Shown piece by piece: positions 1-7,655 of a DNA stretch of 49,803 bases. The position numbers and the translations under genes are program-made. Position 1 is the stretch's first letter. Every line of letters starts with the position of its first letter. The stretch covers positions 1-49,803 of the forward strand of contig NZ_JACSIT010000030.1 in NCBI RefSeq assembly GCF_014349155.1, given 5' to 3'. This stretch comes from Neolewinella lacunae (GTDB taxonomy: Bacteria > Bacteroidota > Bacteroidia > Chitinophagales > Saprospiraceae). Under the pieces are notes generated by a model. It saw nothing but the letters and a program-made list of their open reading frames with translations. It was not told the DNA's origin and ran no database searches.

Positions 1-154
1 CCTCCGACTGTGCGGCGCGGATCGCGCGCTCGTCGCAAGGCTACGCCTTGCGATAGAGTAATAACTAACCCAGACACACTTAATTGAACTATCCCGACAG
101 GCCTCCCAAGTAAGTCCGCCTCATTCCCACCACGCCAGACCCCGCTAGGGGTCC

Positions 155-209
155 AACCTTAATAACCCCGGATGGAGAATGCGAAGCATTCGTAATCCGG
201 GGCACTCCC
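155..209 (+). repeat. REP-like palindromic element, copy 1
   Basis: The core is CCCCGGAT ... ATCCGGGG as outer arms with GAATGCGAAGCATTC as an inner palindrome. A second copy in inverted orientation lies at 47848-47902, next to the insertion sequence. The two copies share nearly all of about 50 bases, including the flanking AATAACCCCGGATGGA. Confidence 0.8.
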
Positions 210-225
210 GAGAGTAGTCAACCAC

Positions 226-288
226 GAACTACTGAACTATGAACTACCAACTACTGAACTACTGAACTACTGAACTACTGAACTAATA
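226..288. repeat. Octamer array (GAACTACT units)
   Basis: Degenerate tandem units of GAACTACT follow one another with an 8-base period. Reading rightward each unit contains TGA, and 8 is not a multiple of 3, so every frame is closed. It belongs to the same class as the arrays near 4437, 5215, 6009, 8504, 11008, 19049 and 35013. Confidence 0.8.
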
Positions 289-449
289 AACCCCTCCCCC
301 CGAGAACTTAGTAGCTTTAGTTTGTTATTTCCCCAAATAAGCGGCAAATTTGCCCGCCCAACCCAGGGGCACGTACCAGTGTACGCGTCTTCATCATTCA
401 AGCAACCACCGCGGCACGCAGCGTCTTGCCGCCCACCAAAGAAAAAATT

Positions 450-1802
450 ATGGCCGAGGTAATTCGCATGCCGCGCATGAGCGACACGATGGAAGAGGGA
501 AACATTGTTGATTGGCTGGTAGCCGAAGGCGACAGCGTTGAACCCGGCCAGACCCTCGCCGAAGTGGAAACCGACAAGGCGACCATGGAGCTCGACTCCT
601 ACTTCGAGGGCGTTTTGCTCCACATTGCCGTTAAGCAAGGTACCGTGCCCATCGACGGCGTCATTGCCGTAATCGGCGAAAAAGGCGAAGACTGGAAAGC
701 CGCCCTCGCCGCCGCCGAAGGAGGCAGCCCCGCCCCGGCCAAGGAAGAAGCCCCCGCCAAAAAAGAAGAGGCTCCCGCCAAAGCTGAAGCTCCCGCCCCA
801 GAAGCGGCGCCCGCCAAAAGCGAAGCCAAGGCCGAAGCTCCCGCCAAGGCCGAAGCTCCCGCCGACGACAGCCGCGTAAAAGCCAGTCCCCTCGCCAAAA
901 AAATGGCCGAAGACGCTGGTCTCGACCTGAGCACCGTCACCGGCAGCGGACCCAACGGACGCATCGTCAAAGAAGACGTTGAGAAGGCCAAGTCTTCCCC
1001 TGCGGCGTCCCCCGCTCCTCAAACGACTTCCCCTGCACCTGCGGCAGCGCCCACTGCTGCACCGGCCAGCGAAAAAACTGCCGTTCCTGCCGTACCCGCC
1101 TTCGCCTTCAACGCCGGAGGGGACAACTTTACGGAAACGCCGGTCAGCCAAATGCGCAAGGCCGTTTCCCGCCTGGTCAGCAATAGCAAATTCACTGCGC
1201 CCCACTTCTACGTGACCGTGGAAATTGCGATGGATAAGGCCTGGGAATTCCGCACCCGCATCAACGAAGTAGCGCCCGTCAAGATCAGCTTCAACGACCT
1301 GGTCATCAAGGCCTGTGCCGTCAACCTGCTCAAGCACCCGGTCATCAACTCCAGCTGGCAGGGCGAAACCATCCGCGAAAACAAAGACGTCCACATCTCG
1401 GTGGCCGTAGCCATCCCCGATGGCCTGATGATGCCGGTGGTGCGCTACGCCAATATGAAGTCGCTCAGCCAGGTGAACACGGAAGTGAAAGAACTCGTGG
1501 ACCTGGCCAAGGCCCGCAAACTCGGCAACGAGCAAATGACCGGCAGCACCTTTTCCATCTCCAACCTGGGGATGTTCGGCGTGGAAGAGTTCACCGCCAT
1601 CCTCAACCCACCCAACGCTTGTATCCTGGCCGTGGGAGGCATCAACGATAAGGCGGTAGTGAGAGACGGACAGGTGGTCCCCGGCAAAGTGATGAAAGTA
1701 ACCATCAGCTGCGATCACCGGGTAGTAGACGGGGCTTCGGCCGCGGCCTTCCTCAACGACGTCAAGGCCAGCCTCGAAAATCCCCTTCGCTTGATGGTGT
1801 GA
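450..1802 (+). CDS. pdhC: Pyruvate dehydrogenase complex E2, dihydrolipoamide acetyltransferase
   Basis: This is the E2 core of a 2-oxoacid dehydrogenase complex, most likely pyruvate dehydrogenase, transferring the acetyl group from lipoamide to CoA in the cytoplasm. The 450-residue protein has one N-terminal lipoyl domain (about 1-80) with the lipoylation lysine K43 in ETDKATME, a long Ala/Pro/Lys/Glu linker (about 90-140), a peripheral-subunit binding domain (about 141-178), a second linker and a catalytic domain from about 228. The catalytic histidine H423 and D427 lie in DHRVVDGA near the end. The ATG at 450 is chosen over an upstream TTG because the lipoyl domain starts directly after it. 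E1 and E3 genes are not in the window. A second copy of its last 24 codons lies at 1970-2044. The substrate (pyruvate versus branched-chain or 2-oxoglutarate) is inferred from overall resemblance. Confidence 0.93.
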   Translation: MAEVIRMPRMSDTMEEGNIVDWLVAEGDSVEPGQTLAEVETDKATMELDSYFEGVLLHIAVKQGTVPIDGVIAVIGEKGEDWKAALAAAEGGSPAPAKEEAPAKKEEAPAKAEAPAPEAAPAKSEAKAEAPAKAEAPADDSRVKASPLAKKMAEDAGLDLSTVTGSGPNGRIVKEDVEKAKSSPAASPAPQTTSPAPAAAPTAAPASEKTAVPAVPAFAFNAGGDNFTETPVSQMRKAVSRLVSNSKFTAPHFYVTVEIAMDKAWEFRTRINEVAPVKISFNDLVIKACAVNLLKHPVINSSWQGETIRENKDVHISVAVAIPDGLMMPVVRYANMKSLSQVNTEVKELVDLAKARKLGNEQMTGSTFSISNLGMFGVEEFTAILNPPNACILAVGGINDKAVVRDGQVVPGKVMKVTISCDHRVVDGASAAAFLNDVKASLENPLRLMV

Positions 1803-1830
1803 AGTTGAACCGCCCTAGTAGTGCTCAATT

Positions 1831-1847
1831 TAGCCCGTTTAGGGCTA
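1831..1847 (+). terminator. Possible hairpin after the E2 gene
   Basis: A perfect 6-bp stem TAGCCC/GGGCTA with loop GTTTA lies 29 bases after the stop codon. There is no T-run behind it, so intrinsic termination is only a possibility. Confidence 0.3.
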
Positions 1848-1921
1848 TCATGTAAGTGTAAACTGCTGCAAAAACATCAGTAAACACTTATCATTCTTAT
1901 TGCTAGAAAAGAATGGTGCTT

Positions 1922-1961
1922 GGGTCACCCCTCTCCTGCGGAGAGGGGACGGGGGAGAGGT
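1922..1961 (+). repeat. CCCTCTCC/GGAGAGGG hairpin repeat, copy 1
   Basis: The sequence reads GGGTCACCCCTCTCC, a 3-base loop, then GGAGAGGGGACGGGGGAGAGG. Two related copies in opposite orientations lie at 4803-4866 and 5005-5042 inside the large inverted-repeat element. Confidence 0.65.
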
Positions 1962-1969
1962 AAAATGGG

Positions 1970-2044
1970 GACGGTGCCTCCGCCGCTGCCTTCCTCAACG
2001 ACGTCAAGGCCAGCCTCGAAAATCCCCTGCGCTTGATGGTGTAA
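1970..2044 (+). pseudogene. Remnant of a second E2 3' end (24 codons plus stop)
   Basis: The 24 codons from DGASAAAF to LRLMV are identical in protein sequence to the end of the intact E2 at 1728-1802. Five codons differ, all synonymously, and the stop is TAA instead of TGA. No E2-like sequence precedes it; the homology begins abruptly after a hairpin repeat. It is therefore a leftover of a diverged homologous gene or of a recombination event and not a working gene. Confidence 0.8.
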
Positions 2045-2114
2045 AAAAGGCTTTTGGCAAAATTGTCTTGCCAGCGCGGGTGCAGTACCTATATTGTCGG
2101 CCAAAATCGACAAC

Positions 2115-2852
2115 ATGCAAAAGTACTGCCTCACCCTCCTCGCCTTTTACTGCTGCACGGCCCTCGCCGCCCAGATCACTGACCCCAAGGCCACCGAATT
2201 CTACGAGCCCGTACCGCCCAAGGTGACGGCCGGCGAATCCGTCAACACGCCCCCCAGCGACGCCATCATCCTGCTCGGCAAAGGCGCCGACGCCAGCGAA
2301 TGGGTCAGCGTCAACTCCGGCGGCCCGGTGGAATGGACCACCGAAGGCGATGCGCTCGTGGTAAAACCCGGTACTGGCAACATCAAGACGCGACGGACTT
2401 TTGGCGACGTGCAGCTCCACATAGAATGGCGCAGCCCCCAGGAACCCGATAAGACCGGGCAGGGCCGCGGCAACTCCGGTGTCTTCCTGCAACGCCGCTA
2501 CGAAGTCCAGGTGCTGGAAAGCAACGGCAGCGAGACCTACACCAACGGCCAGGCCGCTTCCCTCTACAAGCAGTCTCCCCCGCTGGTCAACGTTACCCGC
2601 AAGATGGGCGACTGGAACAGCTACGACATCATCTACACCGCCCCCCGCTTTGATGCCAACGGCATGCTCGTGGCACCGGCCCACGTGACGGTACTGCACA
2701 ACGGCGTGCTCGTCCAGAACCACTTCACGCTCCGCGGACCCACCGAGTACATCGGCCTGCCCCACTACAAGGCGCACGGCGACGACAGCATCGAACTGCA
2801 AGACCACTCCAACCTGGTGGCCTTCCGCAACATCTGGATCCGGGAACTCTAA
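2115..2852 (+). CDS. Secreted DUF1080 (3-keto-disaccharide hydrolase-like) protein
   Basis: The 245-residue protein begins with a signal peptide (about 1-20, hydrophobic core ending in ALAAQ). The mature part is a single DUF1080 concanavalin-like jelly-roll domain, recognised by the NSGVFLQRRYEVQVLES strand and the closing RNIWIREL. Such proteins are periplasmic or surface proteins of Bacteroidota and related phyla; some hydrolyse 3-keto-glycosides, but most have no proven substrate. The ATG at 2115 is preferred over the TTG at 2094 because it starts the signal peptide. It lies 70 bases after the E2 remnant, in the same direction, and probably has its own promoter. The specific reaction is not shown by the sequence. 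Confidence 0.85.
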   Translation: MQKYCLTLLAFYCCTALAAQITDPKATEFYEPVPPKVTAGESVNTPPSDAIILLGKGADASEWVSVNSGGPVEWTTEGDALVVKPGTGNIKTRRTFGDVQLHIEWRSPQEPDKTGQGRGNSGVFLQRRYEVQVLESNGSETYTNGQAASLYKQSPPLVNVTRKMGDWNSYDIIYTAPRFDANGMLVAPAHVTVLHNGVLVQNHFTLRGPTEYIGLPHYKAHGDDSIELQDHSNLVAFRNIWIREL

Positions 2853-2864
2853 AGCGTAATTGGG

Positions 2865-2881
2865 GCGCGGCCGCAGGTGCA
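2865..2881 (+). repeat. Dispersed 17-base repeat GCGCGGCCGCAGGTGCA, copy 1
   Basis: Exact consensus copy between two genes. It is followed at 2895-2920 by a CCCCTCCAACCCCCCGAAGG-type C/G hairpin, an arrangement repeated in inverted orientation at 34334-34409. Confidence 0.75.
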
Positions 2882-2969
2882 GGGAAGGGTGTCCCCTCCA
2901 ACCCCCCGAAGGGGGGAGCAGCGATGGACGTCTTTACCACGCATCACCATTTACACGCCATTTTACGAC

Positions 2970-4436
2970 ATGACCGCTAAGCGCATCGGCCTGATCCTGG
3001 GGCCTCTTCTTTTTACGTTGGTGATGGTATTCTTCCACCCGGAGGGGCTGCCGTCGGCAGGCACGGCCGTCTTGGCGGGCACGGCGTGGATGGCAACGTG
3101 GTGGATCACCGAGGCCATCCCGATTGCCGTCACTTCCATGCTGCCGATGGTGTTGTTTCCGCTGACGGGCGTGTTGCCCATCGGGGAGACGACAGCGGCC
3201 TTTGGGCATTACCTGGTATTTCTGTTCCTCGGCGGCTTTATGCTGGCGATGGCCTTCGAGCGCTGGAACCTGCACCGCCGCATTGCGCTGGCTACGATCA
3301 ACTTCATCGGCTCTAACCCGCGGATGATCGTCTTGGGGGCCATGCTGGCAACGGCCTTGTTGTCGATGTGGATCTCCAACACGGCCACGGCGGTGATGAT
3401 GCTTCCCATCGCGATGGCCATTGCCCGGCAGCTCCAGGACGACCCCGACACGGACGTCGACGAGAACGCCGCCTTTGGCAAAGCCCTGATGCTGGCCATT
3501 GCCTACTCCGCCTCCATCGGGGGGATGGCCAGCCTGATCGGCACGCCCGTAAACATGGTTTTTGTCGGGCAGCTGGAGACGGTCTACGGCGTAGAAATTG
3601 GCTTCATGGAGTGGTTCCGGATCGGCTTTCCGGTGTCCGTGGTGTTGCTGTTCATCTGCTGGTGGTACCTCACTTTCGTGGCCTTCCAGCTGGGCTCGTC
3701 CAATTTCTCTGGTGGCCGGGAAGAAATTCGTCGGCTGCAAAAGCTGCAGGGGCCGATGACGCGCGAAGAGTGGAAAATCCTGCTCCTGTTTTCGGCAACG
3801 GCACTGGCGTGGATTACGCGGAAGTCCTTGCTCGATCCCCTCATCCCCGGCATTTCGGATACGGTGATTGCGATGCTGGGGGCAACGCTGTTGTTCCTCA
3901 TTCCCGGTCGGGAGCGCGGGGAGGCCTTGCTGAATTGGTCGGAGGCGGTGAAACTGCCCTGGGGCGTGGTCCTACTCCTGGGCGGAGGATTTGCCCTGGC
4001 GGAGGGTTTCTCGGCCAGCGGCCTGGCGGATTACATTGCGGGAAACCTCAGCATCCCCGAAGGCGTGGGCTTGCTGGTCGTGATCCTCGTAGTAGTGGCC
4101 GCCGTGAATTTCCTGACGGAGGTGACCAGCAACGTCGCCACCACTTCGATGCTGATGCCGGTGCTGGCGGCGGCGGCCATCCCACTCGGCGTTCATCCGT
4201 ACGCGCTGATGGTGCCGGCTACGCTGGCCGCCACTTGTGCCTTCATGCTCCCCGTAGCCACCCCGCCCAACGCCGTGGTTTTCGGCTCCGGCTACTTGAG
4301 CATCCCCGATATGGTGCGGGCCGGCTTTCGGATGAACGTCATCTCCATCATCATCGTGACGCTGGCGTCCTACTTTCTGTTGCCGCTGGTGTGGGGTTTT
4401 CGGTTGGGGGTTTTGCCGGAGTGGGTTGGGGGTTAA
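2970..4436 (+). CDS. DASS (SLC13) family sodium/anion symporter
   Basis: This 488-residue inner-membrane protein has about 11-12 hydrophobic segments and belongs to the divalent anion:sodium symporter family, which moves dicarboxylates or sulfate with sodium. Two family signatures are visible: the first SNT-type region SNTATAVMMLPIA followed by SIGGMASLIGTPVN, and the second half equivalent TSNVATTSMLMPV followed by MLPVATPPNAVVFGSG. These two inverted repeats bind the carboxylate and sodium ions in known members. ATG 2970 is preferred over 2877 because the extra residues would be encoded by a dispersed repeat and a C/G hairpin. The stop codon is directly followed by an octamer array. Substrate cannot be assigned. 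Confidence 0.9.
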   Translation: MTAKRIGLILGPLLFTLVMVFFHPEGLPSAGTAVLAGTAWMATWWITEAIPIAVTSMLPMVLFPLTGVLPIGETTAAFGHYLVFLFLGGFMLAMAFERWNLHRRIALATINFIGSNPRMIVLGAMLATALLSMWISNTATAVMMLPIAMAIARQLQDDPDTDVDENAAFGKALMLAIAYSASIGGMASLIGTPVNMVFVGQLETVYGVEIGFMEWFRIGFPVSVVLLFICWWYLTFVAFQLGSSNFSGGREEIRRLQKLQGPMTREEWKILLLFSATALAWITRKSLLDPLIPGISDTVIAMLGATLLFLIPGRERGEALLNWSEAVKLPWGVVLLLGGGFALAEGFSASGLADYIAGNLSIPEGVGLLVVILVVVAAVNFLTEVTSNVATTSMLMPVLAAAAIPLGVHPYALMVPATLAATCAFMLPVATPPNAVVFGSGYLSIPDMVRAGFRMNVISIIIVTLASYFLLPLVWGFRLGVLPEWVGG

Positions 4437-4470
4437 TGCGTGAATGAGCGAATGAGTGAATGAGCGAATG
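4437..4470. repeat. Octamer array (GAATGAGC units)
   Basis: Tandem GAATGAGC/GAATGAGT units start immediately after the TAA stop of the DASS transporter. Each unit contains TGA on the plus strand. The array pairs with the reverse-complement array at 5215-5278. Confidence 0.8.
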
Positions 4471-5272
4471 CGCTACCGCACTAGATAGGCGAGACAAAGT
4501 ATGGGAGAAAAGGAGTAAAGGCGAAAAGGAGCTACCGCACTAGGCAGCAGCGTAGGTAATGCGTGAATCTGGGGCCACTTAGCTGCACCGTCTCGAAGAA
4601 GAGGCCGGACGCGCCTAGGTATGGCCTCTGCCCTTCTGGCATGCTCCAAGAATTGGGTCAAACGCCGCCGAACCCGTATCCGTTCAAAAAGTGGTGGGTC
4701 GGGTCTGTGAAATACTGTAATTACAGTGTGTTCATTAGACCCATTGCTCTTTACCGCATACTTTTTCCTATTCTAGGTGTTGATTATCAGCTAGTTGTGA
4801 ATCCCTCTCCCTCGCTTATTTCTGGGGCCCCTACCCCATAAAACGCATCCAAAGGAGAGGGATGACCTGTGAGTCGTGGCACTACTATCTTAAAGATTTG
4901 ATTTCCAGCAGCTTGTGTTCTTTTCATTGTTCGTAGGAGTAGTATCTTCTCTTTCGCTCTGGGTACTATAAGTATTGCCCTCAAACAAGAAAAAGATCAG
5001 CGAGGGTCATCCCTCTCCGTTGGAGAGGGACCGAGGGAGAGGGCAAATCCGGTGAGCCCACCACTTTTGAACGGATACTCGAAACCCGTGTAAAGTTTTG
5101 ATAATAAACACATTATCTCTGAACGGGGATTAAGAACCCCATAAAGGCCCGTGCGGCAGCTCCTTTATCCTTTCAACTTTACTCTTTTACCCTGTCTCGC
5201 CTATCCCTCGCGGTAGCTAATTCACTCATTCGCTCATTCACGCATTCACTCATTGGCAATTCACGCATTCAC
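4437..5272. repeat. Gene-free nested inverted-repeat element (about 840 bp)
   Basis: The outer arms of about 100 bases are imperfect inverted repeats. The left arm runs from the octamer array at 4437-4470 through GCTACCGCACTAGATAGGCG and GGAGTAAAGGCGAAAAGGAG to GCTACCGCAC (about 4540). The right arm (5150-5278) holds the same blocks in reverse. A second pair follows inside: GTATCCGTTCAAAAAGTGGT (4676-4695) against its near-reverse complement at 5057-5078. A third pair is formed by the CCCTCTCC/GGAGAGGG repeats (4803-4866 and 5005-5042). The centre is AT-richer than the flanks. A 92-codon frame at 4563-4841 resembles no protein I know and crosses the repeats. Confidence 0.75.
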
Positions 5273-5278
5273 TCACTG
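5215..5278. repeat. Octamer array (CACTCATT units)
   Basis: Tandem CACTCATT/CGCTCATT/CACGCATT units. On the minus strand each contains TGA, and the TGA stop of the lipoprotein gene at 5273-5275 is itself part of the array. Confidence 0.8.
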
Positions 5279-5923
5279 TAGCAGGTACACCGTAGTAAAA
5301 GTAGTCTCCTCCCCCCCAAACTCACTCGTACTGGTGCTGATGGACGCCTTCAGGCTGTGCTCATCGTAGAGCAGGTAGCCATCCAGATCGAGGATGACGG
5401 GGACGCAGCTGACGGATTTCAGGTTGCGGAAGTTGGTGTCGCCGAACGTAAAACTGGGCACGCGGGCCACGTAATCGCCAGTAAACTTTTCGTCGCCGTT
5501 GTAAAAAACGCAATCGCGGTACTGGAGGGAGGCCACTGGCGGTGCCATGAAGCGCAGGCTATCGGAGCCGTAGAAGAAAAACAGGGAGCTGCTGGCCCGT
5601 TCTTCGGGGCTGATGAGGAGGTTGCCCGGCTTGCGGTCGGCCGTGAACACCAGGCTATCGGTACGGCTGGAATAGGACTCGGTAAATTCAATCTCCGTCT
5701 CCGTCACCCCCGTAATGGTCAGGGTCAGGGTACTCGGCGCTTCGGGCAGGGCTTCTCCGCAGGCGTAGGAGAACATCTCGAAGGTATTGAACTGCCCCAC
5801 CTCGGGTGCCTGGAAGTTGACCCGCTCGGGGTTGAGCGCGGGTTCTGGCTGGAGGTTCTCTTTTTCGCAGGCTACGAAGCCAAGGAGCGCGAAGAGAAGA
5901 AGGGAGAAAGCAGGAATTTTCAT
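5273..5923 (-). CDS. Hypothetical lipoprotein
   Basis: The 216-residue product starts with MKIPAFSLLLFALLGFVACE, a lipoprotein signal peptide with lipobox GFVAC, so the mature protein is predicted to be anchored through Cys19. The rest is acidic, rich in beta-strand-like stretches, and has two further cysteines (YACGE and YRDCVF). I do not recognise the family. The start at 5923 is chosen because it begins the signal peptide; the longer frame to 6043 reads through an octamer array. The stop codon is supplied by an octamer array, so the C-terminus abuts the repeat element. Confidence 0.75.
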   Translation of the reverse strand: MKIPAFSLLLFALLGFVACEKENLQPEPALNPERVNFQAPEVGQFNTFEMFSYACGEALPEAPSTLTLTITGVTETEIEFTESYSSRTDSLVFTADRKPGNLLISPEERASSSLFFFYGSDSLRFMAPPVASLQYRDCVFYNGDEKFTGDYVARVPSFTFGDTNFRNLKSVSCVPVILDLDGYLLYDEHSLKASISTSTSEFGGEETTFTTVYLLQ

Positions 5924-6008
5924 GGTTTGGTGGCTTGTTTCCTGGCAAGACGTTGCCGCTGCCTGCCACCGTTGGTGGATTCCCGGCTTTTGTTGGACCA
6001 GGGATAGT

Positions 6009-6038
6009 TTAGTAGTTCTGTAGTTCTGTAGTTCTGTA
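6009..6038. repeat. Octamer array (TAGTTCTG units)
   Basis: Three near-perfect TAGTTCTG units with flanking partial units; TAG occurs once per unit on the plus strand. Confidence 0.75.
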
Positions 6039-6187
6039 GACACACTAAATGGAACTATTCCCAGGGGGGAGCCTTTATCTCGCCTGTAACGTGCGGCAGC
6101 TCATTCTTTCCTTCAATTATTCAATTATTGATCCCTTCACCCCAGCAAGACCCCACCCGTCGATAGAAGCCCCATCTTCGTAGAACA

Positions 6188-6195
6188 TACTTTTG
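6188..6195 (+). promoter_or_regulatory. -7 box TACTTTTG
   Basis: Matches the Bacteroidota TAnnTTTG consensus, 55 bases before the ATG at 6251. No clear -33 element was identified. Confidence 0.5.
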
Positions 6196-6250
6196 CCGTA
6201 CCTTGGGGACGTTGTTTATTTGTGTGTATTAATCAACATCCCCTCCAACG

Positions 6251-6568
6251 ATGCCAAGAACAAAATTGACCGGATTCAGCCGCCTGCTCTTATTTCTCAT
6301 CTTTTTCGTCCCCCTGGCCTATTTCGGCGCCAGCTACTACAACGGCGAAGACCCCATTGCCAACATCAAGGGCTACCTGGGGATGGACCAGGGCAGCCAG
6401 GGTTCCAGCCAGACCTACGAACCCGGCCGCGACAACCAACCCGTGACCGAGGCCCCTGCCACTTTCGAGAACGTGCAGAATATGCGCGACGAAATTGCCC
6501 GCCTCAAACGCGAGCTGGCCGTGGCCGAAGAAAAGCTCTCCCGCTGCCAGACCAGTGGGATAGACTAA
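6251..6568 (+). CDS. Small membrane-anchored coiled-coil protein
   Basis: The 105-residue product has a basic N-terminus and a single hydrophobic segment (about 10-27), then a Gly/Gln/Ser-rich linker and a C-terminal heptad-patterned helix (about 75-100, MRDEIARLKRELAVAEEKL) likely to form a coiled coil. The expected topology is one membrane anchor with the rest outside the cytoplasm or in the cytosol; orientation is not determined. The family is not recognised. It precedes, by 60 bases, a multi-pass membrane protein in the same direction and may be co-expressed. Confidence 0.7.
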   Translation: MPRTKLTGFSRLLLFLIFFVPLAYFGASYYNGEDPIANIKGYLGMDQGSQGSSQTYEPGRDNQPVTEAPATFENVQNMRDEIARLKRELAVAEEKLSRCQTSGID

Positions 6569-6628
6569 TGTATTACACCCCGACGCACACCCATCCACCG
6601 TAAGCAACGCAAAACCTGAGTCTGCCCG

Positions 6629-7516
6629 ATGCTTCGCCAGATCCACGAATTTTTCTACACCCTGCTGGCCTTTCCCCGTGCCTGGAGTTTCATGCGGACT
6701 TACCGCCTCTGGGAAGGTCTCCGGCAGTACGGCTGGGTGGCCAGGTTTTTGGTCGTGGTTGGTGTGCTCATCGTTCTTTATCTGGTAGATGGCGTGAGTG
6801 AATGGTTCGACCGCCACCAGGATGCGACCTTCAGCGCCATGATCATGGGTCAGGAGAGCATCCTGCTGACCTGGATTACGGATGCTTACGACTCCCTTTC
6901 CGGCGGTGCCCTCAACTGGGTAACCCTGGTTTTATTGGAGGTGGTGATTTACCACTTTATGCGGCGGACTTTGCAGATCGTCCTGAAAAAGAACATCGAG
7001 AACGCCCACGCCTTCAAACCCTTCCTCGAGGCCCAGAAGCGAATGATTATTGTTTCTTTTTATGCGCTAATAGTACAAACGGCCGTGCTCAACGTAGCGG
7101 AAGCCATCCACGATGGTTTACTCTATTCCCTGTTTGCCGTCCTCTTTCAGGCGCTGCTGCTGGGTTACGTTATTGCCGACAACTACAATGAACAATTCGG
7201 GCTTACCATTAAGCAGAGTGCGCGCAACCTCCGCCTGCATTACCTGGGCATTTGCCTTGGCCTTGGGCTACCGCTCTTCCTGATGCTGAAGGTGCCGCTG
7301 CTGGGTACCGTTCTTGGTCCGTTGGTCACTTCCGTTACCGCCGCTATTGTCCTGCGGGAGAAAAGCGACCTCCACATCATTGGCTACCAGATGAGCGAGA
7401 AGGAACGCCAACAGGCAGCAAAAAAGGCGGCCAAAGAAGCGGCCAAAGAAGCCAAAAGACAAGCCCGCCAGGCGCGTCGCAAGGGCGGCGTGCGGCCAGC
7501 AGAGAAAATGGCCTAA
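6629..7516 (+). CDS. Multi-pass membrane protein (possibly EI24/CysZ-like)
   Basis: This 295-residue protein has about five to six hydrophobic segments spread between residues 40 and 245 and a highly charged Lys/Ala/Arg tail (about 255-295, repeated KKAAKEAAKEAKRQ). The motif PLLGTVLGPLVTSVTAAIVL near 225-245 resembles the proline/glycine segment of the EI24 (CysZ) family, which is my best guess. The tail looks cytoplasmic and could bind nucleic acid or membrane phosphate, but that is speculation. Methionine aminopeptidase follows. Confidence 0.7.
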   Translation: MLRQIHEFFYTLLAFPRAWSFMRTYRLWEGLRQYGWVARFLVVVGVLIVLYLVDGVSEWFDRHQDATFSAMIMGQESILLTWITDAYDSLSGGALNWVTLVLLEVVIYHFMRRTLQIVLKKNIENAHAFKPFLEAQKRMIIVSFYALIVQTAVLNVAEAIHDGLLYSLFAVLFQALLLGYVIADNYNEQFGLTIKQSARNLRLHYLGICLGLGLPLFLMLKVPLLGTVLGPLVTSVTAAIVLREKSDLHIIGYQMSEKERQQAAKKAAKEAAKEAKRQARQARRKGGVRPAEKMA

Positions 7517-7572
7517 GTTTACAACTCCGCCTCAAAAAGCGCCTTCTTCTTCCGGGAGGGCCCGGCATTGCC

Positions 7573-7580
7573 TATCTTTG
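7573..7580 (+). promoter_or_regulatory. -7 box TATCTTTG for map
   Basis: A perfect match to TAnnTTTG, about 75 bases before the chosen start of the methionine aminopeptidase gene. Confidence 0.6.
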
Positions 7581-7655
7581 CGGCCCTTACCAGCGCGCCA
7601 GATCGGTGCACAGGAGTAAACGGAAGCAGAACAGATGGGCAGGAAGGACCGCAAA

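Larger units (their letters stand above)
1..449. other. Gene-free left end with repeats
   Basis: No coding sequence is supported here; long frames on the opposite strand are shadows of the E2 gene. The stretch holds a perfect 8-bp hairpin with a 3-base loop (34-52), a dispersed motif beginning AGACACACTTAATTGAAC (70-87), a second hairpin GACCCC/GGGGTC (138-153), a palindromic REP-like element (155-209) and an octamer array (226-288). The promoter of the E2 gene should lie in 289-449, but I could not identify a convincing TAnnTTTG box there. Confidence 0.6.
5924..6250. other. Intergenic region with two octamer arrays
   Basis: This 327-base gap between divergent genes holds an octamer array of TAGTTCTG units (6009-6038), a copy of the dispersed motif TAGACACACTAAATGGAAC (6035-6053), a GTGCGGCAGCTC block (6091-6102) also present in the large element, an array of TCAATTAT units (6112-6131), and a -7 box at 6188-6195. 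No gene is visible. Confidence 0.65.

Noticed and set aside
267-1718. A 483-codon frame opposite the E2 gene
   Set aside because: It is the antisense shadow of a GC-rich gene whose plus-strand protein has clear domains and catalytic motifs.
4563-4841. A 92-codon open frame in the large repeat element
   Set aside because: It crosses inverted-repeat blocks, shows no domain or signal, and matches no protein I recognise.
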